This document shows, piece after piece, positions 7,760 through 14,864 of a stretch of DNA of 29,342 nt; the first letter of the stretch is position 1; each line of letters begins with the position of its first letter. The stretch comes from a virus, in IMG/VR virus record IMGVR_UViG_3300029286_000190, positions 1 through 29,342 of that record. One strand, 5' to 3'. The notes under the pieces were generated by a model. The model was not told the origin of the DNA. It did not search any database and saw nothing but the letters and a program-made list of their open reading frames with translations. Made by a program: the position numbers and the translations under genes.

Positions 7760-8623
7760 ATGTCACACGGCTTCAAATCCTTAGAAGAAACGCAACAAGA
7801 CATCGGCTCTTTGCAACAGGAGCTTGTAGCCTTGGACCGCTTTAAACAGGAAAAGGCGACGGAGAAAACCAAGATAGAGGAGGTTATGGCCGCCCTTTTA
7901 AAGCAGAAAGATGACTTGATACGGCAGAAAGAAGCCGTGTTGTTTGAATTAGGCGAGAAGCAGAGGGCTTTGGTGGCTGAAAATACAAGGTTAGATGGCA
8001 CTCTAACCCTTGCCCGGGCTGAAATTAAGGCTTTAAGAGTTGAACAGGAGAAGATAATCGCTGATCGGGGAGAAATAGACAGTTTTATTGTTGAAAAAGA
8101 GGCAAATTTGGCAAGAAAAGAGAAGGAATTTATTGCTAAAACAGTTGAACTGGCCGAAAAAGGCAAGGAAATCAGAAAAGAGATGGAAACTTTAGAGGAT
8201 AAGAAGGCTTTTGTCGAGTCTTTAAAGGTCCAATCCGAGCAGGAAAGGAATAAAGCCGACAAAGCAATAAACGAATTGTATCTTATGACTAAAGCAATGG
8301 AGGAAACTCAAAAGAAAATAGACAAAAACAAAGAATTTTTAAACTTAAAAGATGAGCAACTACGCTTGGCCGAACAGAGTTTTGTTATCAAGAACGATGA
8401 ACTGATAAACAGGTTCAATAAATTGGAAGTTAAAAGGACAGAACTGGACCAGCGCGCGGACCTTATAAACAAAAAAGAAGCTGAGCTGGCCGTTCGGGAA
8501 AAGAACATCCAAGACAGGGAAACAGGCATAACCGCCCAAGAAAGAGAGGTGCGTATCAGGGAGGGACTTTGTTCTGAACGGGAACGGCTCGGAATTTTAA
8601 AAGCAAAAGGTGTGAATTTATAA
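7760..8623 (+). CDS. Long coiled-coil structural protein
   Basis: A 287-aa protein that is an almost continuous heptad-rich coiled coil from about residue 5 to 275, dominated by Glu, Lys, Leu, Ala and Gln with no proline in the core. This would form a rod roughly 40 nm long if uninterrupted. It starts one base after the preceding stop and ends four bases before the next start. In phages, such rods serve as fibre shafts, tape measures or assembly chaperones; at under 300 residues it is short for a tape measure, and the region otherwise looks short-tailed. A linker between the beta-rich proteins on each side is plausible. Similarity to generic coiled-coil proteins would make database matches misleading. 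Confidence 0.55.
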   Translation: MSHGFKSLEETQQDIGSLQQELVALDRFKQEKATEKTKIEEVMAALLKQKDDLIRQKEAVLFELGEKQRALVAENTRLDGTLTLARAEIKALRVEQEKIIADRGEIDSFIVEKEANLARKEKEFIAKTVELAEKGKEIRKEMETLEDKKAFVESLKVQSEQERNKADKAINELYLMTKAMEETQKKIDKNKEFLNLKDEQLRLAEQSFVIKNDELINRFNKLEVKRTELDQRADLINKKEAELAVREKNIQDRETGITAQEREVRIREGLCSERERLGILKAKGVNL

Positions 8624-8627
8624 AAAA

Positions 8628-10796
8628 ATGAGTGATATAAAAGACCAAAAAGTACAAATTTGCGACATAGACTCCACAGTGATCGGGCTGAATGTTGTTC
8701 AGCTTGGTGCTGTTGGAGCAATGCCAGTAAGATTGGTTGATTCGGTTGGCGCGGGAATAGACACTTTGCCTATAAGCGGAAGCATTACGGCTACGGTTGA
8801 TACTACCGGCCTTGCTTTGGCCGCTAACCAGTTGCCTGACGGACACAATGTTACTGTTGATAACGCTTCCATAGCCGTTACTGGCACATTCTGGCAAGCC
8901 ACTCAACCAGTTAGTGGGACTTTCTGGCAAGCAACACAACCTGTATCAGGAACTTTTTGGCAAGCTACCCAGCCGGTAAGCATAGCCGGAACAGTAACCG
9001 TGGATTGTAATTCTTCAAATGTAACGGTGGATAACGCTTCAATAGCGGTAACAGGGACATTTTGGCAGGCGACACAGCCCATTTCCATAGCTTCAACTGT
9101 GGCGACAATCATCAAAGACGCAAACGGCGACTCTTGTATGGACGAGGGAAACAACGCTTTGAATGTCAATGTGGTGGCCGGAGGTGCAGGTAACGGAGCT
9201 ATTTTGGACGGGGCAGACGCGGCAATTAAGGCAACTGTTCTTGACTATGCCAATTCCAATCCTTTAGCGGTGCGCCTGACCAATGCTGATGGAGATTATG
9301 TGGCCGCCGGAGCAGGAACGCAATACACCGAGGGGGACACGGACGCTACCATTACAGGAACGGCTATTTTACACGAGATCGCCGCAAACACTCTTGCGAC
9401 AATATCCACTACCAATCCTTTGCCTATTTCAGACAATGGAGGAGCGATAACCGTTGATGGAACAGTTGCCGTTACGAACGCCGACATTACTTCTTGCAAA
9501 ACAGCTTTGGAACTTTTAGACAATTCGGTGGACGGCAATTACTTGAATGTTAATTTGAACGCCGCAGGAACAGACCTTTCAATGAACGCAGGCGTGCTGA
9601 CGGCGCAGACATTAAGAGTAACGATTGCTACCGATGATGAGGTTAATAATTTACTTGGCACGATAGACGCTGACACTTCAAGCATTGCCACGGATGCTTC
9701 TACGATCGCTGGAGATACCACTTCCATTGATGGAAAGATAACCGCTTGCAACACGGGAGCCGTGGTTATTTCATCGGGAACAATAACGACCATCACTAAT
9801 GCCGTGGCCGTTACTAATGCGGACATAACGTCTTGTAAGACAGCCTTAGAGCTTTTAGATAATTCCGTTGATGGGGCTTATCTTAATGTTAATTGCAACA
9901 TCGCCGGAACTGATTTTGTCGGCGGTGCAGGTGCTGTGGCCGCAGGAGTGCAAAGGGTTACTCTGGCTAGCGATGACCCAGCCGTAACAGATTTGGCCGC
10001 CATAGAGGTTTTGCTTACAGGAATTGATGTTGATACTGACGCAATTAAAACTGCAACACAACTTATAGACAACGCCATTTCTGGTGTAGGATTTAATATA
10101 ACTCAATTTGCTGGTGCCGCTGTTCCTATTGGAGCTGGAACTGAAGCCGCCGCATTAAGAGTTACTGTTGCCACAGACTCAACTGGCGTGCTTTCGATAG
10201 ATGACAATGGTGGTGCTTTGACTGTTGATGGTACTGTAACCGCTAACTTATCTGCTACCGATAATGCGGTTTTAGATAGCATACAGACCGCTGTAGAGGT
10301 GATTGATAACTCTGTTTATGTTGATGACGCTGACTGGACAGCAGACACTTCCAGCCATACTTTAGCTGGGGCGGTTACACAGGTTCTTGCTACTGTCAAT
10401 ACTGACGGCGATACAACTCCGCTTACTACCAATGCTTTCAGAGAATTGAGAACCGCCATACCTGAAAGCGATTTGGCCACGGCAGGAACAGCACACGTCA
10501 AGAAATACTACACAAACGCCGGAGCTGTTACTGACGGCATTATTTGGAGTCCAGCCGCAGGTAAGAGGTGGTATGTAACCGATATTTATATCCAAGTATC
10601 GGCAGCGGCTACTGTTACTTTAGAGGACGACTTGGCAGGTGGAGATAGTGCAATATGGAAAGCAGAACTGGCTGCCAATGGCGGTTGGTCTCATAGTTTT
10701 AATACTCCACTTTTCTCTTCAGAAGATGCGGCGGATTTAATAATTACTACCAGTGCCGGTAATGTATACGTAACCGTTACGGGTTGGGAACTGTAA
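8628..10796 (+). CDS. Tail/fibre protein with FWQATQPV repeats
   Basis: A 722-aa beta-rich protein. GTFWQATQPVS is repeated in tandem three times (starts 8883, 8916, 8949; period 33 bases) and once more at 9054. Such FWQATQPV repeats are common in phage tail-associated proteins. A second, longer duplication of about 55 residues begins AVTNADITSCKTALELLDNSVDG, near residues 282 and 395. The last 130 residues (KKYYTNAGAVTDGIIWSPAAGKRWYVTDIYIQVSAAATVTLEDD) look like a folded C-terminal beta domain. Copies of the repeats differ by many silent changes, so selection acts on the protein. Probably a virion surface or tail-associated fibre; the receptor is unknown. Confidence 0.6.
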   Translation: MSDIKDQKVQICDIDSTVIGLNVVQLGAVGAMPVRLVDSVGAGIDTLPISGSITATVDTTGLALAANQLPDGHNVTVDNASIAVTGTFWQATQPVSGTFWQATQPVSGTFWQATQPVSIAGTVTVDCNSSNVTVDNASIAVTGTFWQATQPISIASTVATIIKDANGDSCMDEGNNALNVNVVAGGAGNGAILDGADAAIKATVLDYANSNPLAVRLTNADGDYVAAGAGTQYTEGDTDATITGTAILHEIAANTLATISTTNPLPISDNGGAITVDGTVAVTNADITSCKTALELLDNSVDGNYLNVNLNAAGTDLSMNAGVLTAQTLRVTIATDDEVNNLLGTIDADTSSIATDASTIAGDTTSIDGKITACNTGAVVISSGTITTITNAVAVTNADITSCKTALELLDNSVDGAYLNVNCNIAGTDFVGGAGAVAAGVQRVTLASDDPAVTDLAAIEVLLTGIDVDTDAIKTATQLIDNAISGVGFNITQFAGAAVPIGAGTEAAALRVTVATDSTGVLSIDDNGGALTVDGTVTANLSATDNAVLDSIQTAVEVIDNSVYVDDADWTADTSSHTLAGAVTQVLATVNTDGDTTPLTTNAFRELRTAIPESDLATAGTAHVKKYYTNAGAVTDGIIWSPAAGKRWYVTDIYIQVSAAATVTLEDDLAGGDSAIWKAELAANGGWSHSFNTPLFSSEDAADLIITTSAGNVYVTVTGWEL
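8847..9083 (+). repeat. Coding tandem repeats encoding FWQATQPV units
   Basis: Three 33-base units start at 8883, 8916 and 8949, and a fourth copy starts at 9054. The flanking phrase NVTVDNASIAVTG precedes the first (from 8847) and the fourth (from 9018), so a larger block was duplicated. Third codon positions differ in most codons between copies (for example CAAGCCACTCAACCA versus CAGGCGACACAGCCC), so the repeats are conserved as protein, not DNA. Confidence 0.8.
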
Positions 10797-10810
10797 ATTT
10801 AATATAATAT

Positions 10811-11926
10811 ATGGCTTGGTTAGGAACTTGGGCAAAAAGAATAAAATTAGATATTGACTATACTAACAAGATAGGTGCTTCAGTTACACAATTTCCAGTA
10901 ACTATTCATTTAAAAGCCGCCAATGGAGATACTGAAAATATTTTTTCCGAAGTTGGTGCAAATAGCCAGAAAATAGCTATTACCCAATCAGATGGAACCA
11001 CCCAGCTTTATGCCGAGGTGGAACTTTGGGACAATACAAATTCCGTGGCTATAATCCATACTTCTCTTTCCACTTGGACAATATCCGCCGACACTTCAAT
11101 TTATCTTTATTACGACAATACCCAAGCAGACAATACAACTTACATAGGAGATACCCCGGGATCTTCTCCGGCAAGTAATGTTTGGGACTCTAATTTTGTG
11201 ATGGTCCAGCATATGAACGATGCCACGACCTCAAGTGTTTTAGACAGCACAGGAAATAACAACGATGGGACAAAAGGAAGTGCTAATAATCCATTGCAAG
11301 CTGACGGTAAAATAGGAAAGGGACAAAACTTTTCTGCTGATTATATTACTCTACCAAATAATGCTTCTCTTTTAGATAATGACTACATTACCATAGAACA
11401 ATGGGTTTATTATGTCCCAGTTTCCGCTAATCCAAGATTCGTTGCTTTTGACCACGACCCAAATAGCGGATATGGATATGTGCAAACAATGTGTCTTGAT
11501 AACGGATACGCGAATGTAGCTTATTCGGAAATGAAGATATCTGGTACGGGAAGGGGTTGTTTATCTGCCAATAATACTATTGCAGAAAATGCCTGGACTA
11601 ATTTTGTAATGACCTATGATGGAAGTTATATAAGGCATTATATAAATGGTGCGCTCGTTACCACTTCTTCGCTTTATTCAGGGACTCTTGACCCGCTTCA
11701 ACCGAGATACGAGTTAGTATTGGGTAGGAGCAATGGAATGGATTATATGTCTGGGACAATGGACGAAATTCGTATTTCTAATATTGCCCGTTCCGCTGCT
11801 TGGTCCAAAGCCTCTTATAACTCTGGGAATGATAGTTTATTGACTTATGGAGAGGAAGAGGGAGGAACGACTACTGTCGTCAAAGACATAATTTGCAGTA
11901 ACGGTTTAATAGTTTTTCCAAGATAA
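10811..11926 (+). CDS. DUF2341 plus LamG-like (concanavalin A-fold) domain protein
   Basis: A 371-aa protein. Residues 1-110 (WAKRIKLDIDYTNKIGASVTQFPVTIHL ... SIYLYYDN) match the DUF2341 pattern, and the rest (DSTGNNNDGTKGS, GQNFSADYITLP, ITIEQWVYY, NAWTNFVMTYDGSYIRHYINGALV, MDEIRISNIARSAAWSKASYN) is a typical LamG/concanavalin A-like jelly roll. This pair of domains binds carbohydrate or protein on surfaces; on a phage it would fit receptor recognition. DUF2341-LamG proteins are frequent in Candidate Phyla Radiation genomes, which is one weak hint about the host. The last 15 residues (KDIICSNGLIVFPR) appear to be a separate tail-end motif. No signal peptide is present, as expected for a virion protein. 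Confidence 0.8.
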   Translation: MAWLGTWAKRIKLDIDYTNKIGASVTQFPVTIHLKAANGDTENIFSEVGANSQKIAITQSDGTTQLYAEVELWDNTNSVAIIHTSLSTWTISADTSIYLYYDNTQADNTTYIGDTPGSSPASNVWDSNFVMVQHMNDATTSSVLDSTGNNNDGTKGSANNPLQADGKIGKGQNFSADYITLPNNASLLDNDYITIEQWVYYVPVSANPRFVAFDHDPNSGYGYVQTMCLDNGYANVAYSEMKISGTGRGCLSANNTIAENAWTNFVMTYDGSYIRHYINGALVTTSSLYSGTLDPLQPRYELVLGRSNGMDYMSGTMDEIRISNIARSAAWSKASYNSGNDSLLTYGEEEGGTTTVVKDIICSNGLIVFPR

Positions 11927-11928
11927 AT

Positions 11929-12846
11929 ATGGCATACCTTTCTTTCCAGTCCCAATACGAACGTTGCCAGAGTTTAAGCTCTGACGACAATTCAACAACC
12001 TTAACGCTTTTTAAGGCGTTACTAAACGAGGGGACGCACAAGTGTTACAGCGTTTTAAACGCTGAATACTTTTATTCTTCGGCCACAGACCTGACCGTGG
12101 ACGGCACTTCTTCCTATCCGTTGCCTTACAACTGTTCAAAACTTCACTCTGTCAAGGTAACCGTGGGCGATACCGACTATGTTGCCAAGGAGTTTCCAGC
12201 CGATGAGAACCAATGGAACGCTTTAAGGGGGAGTTCGCTCACTTCGGAAAATACCTATCCGACTTACTTCTTTGTAAAAAAGAACACTTTTGAAATATGG
12301 CCTACCAGCTCCACAAGCGGATATACCATCACCGAACGCTACAAAGTAACGACCAAAGACTTGTCGTCTGATGATTATACTACTGGCACGATATTGACTG
12401 CGACAAACGGAAGCACAGCGATAGTTGGCAATGCTCCTTCTTGGACCAGCGCAATGGTAGGAAGATATTTAAAAATTACGGGAGATGAATATTGGTATGA
12501 AATTTCAGCAGTTCCGACTTCTTCCACGATCACTCTGGCCAGAGAATACGGCGGAACTTCCATTGTGGCAGGGACAACGGCCTACACAATCGGGAATATG
12601 AGTTTGATACCGGAACCGCACCAGGACGCTCCGGTGGATTATGCTCTTTGGATTTATTATTTAAAGAAAGAAAATACGACTTTAGCTGACCGATACAAAG
12701 ATAATTTCCAAGGTCTTGATGACAAGGAATTAGGCGGAAAACTTTTACAAATAAAACGATACGGGAGCAATCTGACGACTTCTGGGGTTTTAGAGGAGGA
12801 CATAAGAGTTGTTAATCCAAATAATTACCCGCAAAATTTATCGTAA
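11929..12846 (+). CDS. Head-to-tail adaptor-like protein
   Basis: A 305-aa protein. The N-terminal 80 residues are helical with a short beta part, and the C-terminal portion reads LIPEPHQDAPVDYALWIYYLKKENTTLADRYKDNFQ, the type of sequence at the end of adaptor proteins that bind below the portal in short-tailed phages (P22 gp4/T7 gp11-like role). An inserted small barrel (about 148-220: GTILTATNGSTAIVGNAPSWTSAMVGRYLKITGDEYWYEI) is widespread in this protein class. It starts two bases after the preceding stop; the following gene starts one base after its own stop. Assignment rests on pattern, length and neighbours and should be tested by structure prediction. Confidence 0.6.
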   Translation: MAYLSFQSQYERCQSLSSDDNSTTLTLFKALLNEGTHKCYSVLNAEYFYSSATDLTVDGTSSYPLPYNCSKLHSVKVTVGDTDYVAKEFPADENQWNALRGSSLTSENTYPTYFFVKKNTFEIWPTSSTSGYTITERYKVTTKDLSSDDYTTGTILTATNGSTAIVGNAPSWTSAMVGRYLKITGDEYWYEISAVPTSSTITLAREYGGTSIVAGTTAYTIGNMSLIPEPHQDAPVDYALWIYYLKKENTTLADRYKDNFQGLDDKELGGKLLQIKRYGSNLTTSGVLEEDIRVVNPNNYPQNLS

Positions 12847-12847
12847 A

Positions 12848-14272
12848 ATGGCAATTTTGTTAATCAATAATTTCAATGGTGGATTGAGTAGTGGTGAAAA
12901 GATAGGGTTATCTGGGAGTTTTCGTTTTGGATCGGGGATAAATATCCATTCAAATCCTGATGTTTTAAAGGTTTCTCCTAAAAGCACTAAAGATAGCGGG
13001 ACAGTCGTGGTTGATCTTCCAATGTTTTCAACGACTAATACAGTAAATAGCAACATTTACTTTTTAGGAGATGCTGGAAAATTATATTGTAAATCTTCCG
13101 GAGTTTATTCTGTCCTTAATACTTATACTAATGCTCAAGGAATGGGATTTTTTACGGGAACGAATAAAGTTGTTTTTTGTTCAGGAGATAAAGAATATAA
13201 AATTGATCCTTCTACAAATTCAATTTCTACCGGTCGGACACTTGATTCAGCTGATTTTCATCCGGTTGAAGCGTTTTTGGATAAAGTATTTGTAGGAAAT
13301 GGGCGTGAACTTATAAGCACAGATGGATCAGCGATAGATTATAATAGCTCAACTGTTGGTGGCGGATTGACAGTAGAATTTGGGCAAAAAATCAAATGTT
13401 TAAAGAACATCGGTGATTGGTTGTTTATTGGTTGCGTGTCTGATAATTCTTCTTTGGCCGCTTATTATCTATGGGACGGAGTTTCGGAAGATGCAAATTA
13501 TCTAAAAAAATTAAAAGGAGAAGATGGTGTTAATTCCTGTGATGTTTCCGATGATGGAACAGTAATAATTTCAGCAGGAAAAAAAGGACATTTATATCAA
13601 CTTACTGGACTTGATACGACATTAAACAATATTAAAACAATTCCTCTTATAGAAATTGATAAAACTATTGAAGTTTATCCTGGAGCAATGACTAATTATC
13701 AAGGCAGGTTAATGGTGGGATTATCTGACGGAACTTCCCTGACCGCCGAGAGAGGAGTTTATAGTTGGGCTTCTCATTCTAATCAATATTCTAAGACTTT
13801 AAATTTAGAATACAAAATTTCTACTGGAACAACGACAGGAACGACTACTCAAGTAGGACTTGTTTATTCGGCTAATACTACCGATCTGTATATGGGTTGG
13901 GCTGACAACGGAGTATACGGCATAGACAAGATTGACGGAAGTGGGGTGCAAGGTACAGCTGTCTATCAATCGCTAATACACGATGCGGGGAAGCCTTTTA
14001 AGAGGAAACATTACAAGAATTTTAAGATTACTTTAGCGAAAGCATTAGCAAGCGGAGAAACGATTGAGTTGTCTTATAAAAAAGATAGGGGAAGTTGGGC
14101 AAGCATCGGAACAATGGACTTTGCGGTCGACGGAGCCATTTTAGAAAAGAATTTCAAACCAGATATAAAGGCAAGGGAGTTAGAAATTCAGTTGGAATTT
14201 ACGAATACTGGAAGCACAGGAGCAGAGATTGATTCTATTGCTATTATTTATGAGGAGGAAGATTTGATTTAA
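12848..14272 (+). CDS. Tail nozzle/DNA-stabilisation-like beta-propeller protein
   Basis: A 474-aa protein starting at the ATG just after the preceding stop (MAILLINNFNGGLSSGEKI). An in-frame ATG at 12809 would add 13 residues that overlap the previous gene; I rejected it because the N-terminus 'INNFNGGL' is where homologous proteins begin. The body consists of repeated beta-blade phrases (GKLYCKSSGVYSVL, FFTGTNKVVFCSGDKEYKID, DGTVIISAGKKGHLYQLTG, ADNGVYGIDKIDG), as expected for the propeller of phage nozzle proteins (T7 gp12 or P22 gp10 role). It would extend the tail tube below the adaptor. Codon use is more A/T-rich than the adaptor gene. Its last 29 bases overlap the antisense HNH gene tail to tail. 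Confidence 0.6.
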   Translation: MAILLINNFNGGLSSGEKIGLSGSFRFGSGINIHSNPDVLKVSPKSTKDSGTVVVDLPMFSTTNTVNSNIYFLGDAGKLYCKSSGVYSVLNTYTNAQGMGFFTGTNKVVFCSGDKEYKIDPSTNSISTGRTLDSADFHPVEAFLDKVFVGNGRELISTDGSAIDYNSSTVGGGLTVEFGQKIKCLKNIGDWLFIGCVSDNSSLAAYYLWDGVSEDANYLKKLKGEDGVNSCDVSDDGTVIISAGKKGHLYQLTGLDTTLNNIKTIPLIEIDKTIEVYPGAMTNYQGRLMVGLSDGTSLTAERGVYSWASHSNQYSKTLNLEYKISTGTTTGTTTQVGLVYSANTTDLYMGWADNGVYGIDKIDGSGVQGTAVYQSLIHDAGKPFKRKHYKNFKITLAKALASGETIELSYKKDRGSWASIGTMDFAVDGAILEKNFKPDIKARELEIQLEFTNTGSTGAEIDSIAIIYEEEDLI

Positions 14273-14750
14273 TGTCATATTGTCTATGGCATTTACCACA
14301 TAATCTTAACCAATCATTTAAATCTCGTTTGTACTCACCACTTTTATTTGCCCAACCAATTCTATGCCCAGTAAAATTTTTACCACAATGTTCACAAGTT
14401 GTAGGCTTCCCGAGATAACGATTAACCCAATTATGCAAACCGACATAACCTACATCATCACCTTTCCAGTTTTGATTTTTTTCACCAGCAAATTGAGGTC
14501 TTTTCTTTCCTTTATTACAAGAAGTCTTGCCTTTCATCCACAATCCGAATCCTTTATTTTTCGCTATTTCTTTCATTTTTTTCTTCCATTCTTCAGTATG
14601 TTCCCACAATCCTTTTTTCCCTTTGTTCCAAGGAATATGTCTAAGATGAGAATTTCTCAATTTCTCACAATGCAAAGATGATAATTTTTTACCAGTCCAA
14701 TATGATTCACTACCTTTTACAAATTGACCTTTAGAATTTCTTTTAATCAT
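14244..14750 (-). CDS. Antisense NUMOD3/HNH homing endonuclease
   Basis: The only leftward gene in the window, 168 aa. The N-terminal half has NUMOD3-like helices and WNKGKKG/WMKGKT-type turns. The nuclease half has C119-x2-C122, WANKSGEYKRDLNDW (133-147) and C151-x2-C154-H155. Compared with the HNH gene at 6450, the residues aligned with D135/H136 are Ser-Gly here; I recall SG variants elsewhere in this family, so this may not mean inactivity. A free-standing homing endonuclease inserted between the nozzle and fibre genes is the best reading. It ends inside the 3' end of the nozzle gene (29-base overlap). A terminator-like hairpin lies just before its start, and its promoter is unclear. Confidence 0.85.
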   Translation of the reverse strand: MIKRNSKGQFVKGSESYWTGKKLSSLHCEKLRNSHLRHIPWNKGKKGLWEHTEEWKKKMKEIAKNKGFGLWMKGKTSCNKGKKRPQFAGEKNQNWKGDDVGYVGLHNWVNRYLGKPTTCEHCGKNFTGHRIGWANKSGEYKRDLNDWLRLCGKCHRQYDIKSNLPPHK

Positions 14751-14759
14751 AAATTTAAT

Positions 14760-14792
14760 AAAAACCCCTCTTACCTTGGCGGGTTAGAGGGG
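14760..14792 (-). terminator. Terminator-like hairpin with T5 on the minus strand, upstream of the antisense HNH gene
   Basis: On the minus strand CCCCTCT (14792-14786) pairs with AGAGGGG (14771-14765), with further pairing inside, followed by TTTTT (14764-14760) and ATT. This is a standard intrinsic terminator shape, but it lies 10 bases before the HNH start, not after the gene. It would stop leftward transcription before HNH, or act as an attenuator. On the + strand the same hairpin is followed by an A-run and is not a terminator. Confidence 0.5.
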
Positions 14793-14825
14793 CAAAAAGA
14801 ATTATATCATATTTTCCCGCCAAGG
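14765..14825 (+). promoter_or_regulatory. Pseudoknot or switching-structure candidate in the tail-fibre leader
   Basis: Stem 1: CCCCTCT (14765-14771) with AGAGGGG (14786-14792). The loop segment CCTTGGCGGG (14774-14783) is perfectly complementary to CCCGCCAAGG (14816-14825). The two pairings can coexist as an H-type pseudoknot or act as alternatives. The linker (14793-14815) is A/T-rich. The structure ends 39 bases before the fibre ATG. Because inverted repeats work on both strands, it also lies in the leader of the leftward HNH gene. Confidence 0.5.
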
Positions 14826-14864
14826 ATAATACATAAATAATAACACAAGTTTAAACGAAAAACA

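Noticed and set aside
7096-8721. Minus-strand frames opposite the coiled-coil genes
   Set aside because: Ser/Leu/Phe-rich composition is the expected antisense of Glu/Lys/Ala coiled coils; no independent support.
10803-10808. TATAAT just before the 10811 gene as a promoter
   Set aside because: No -35 at an acceptable distance, and transcription would start inside the gene.
12809-12847. Earlier ATG for the nozzle-like protein
   Set aside because: It would overlap the adaptor gene by 38 bases and adds a basic stretch not expected; the ATG at 12848 follows the previous stop directly.
14244-14750. Intron-encoded endonuclease
   Set aside because: It is antisense, between two complete genes, and I see no split gene or group I/II core.
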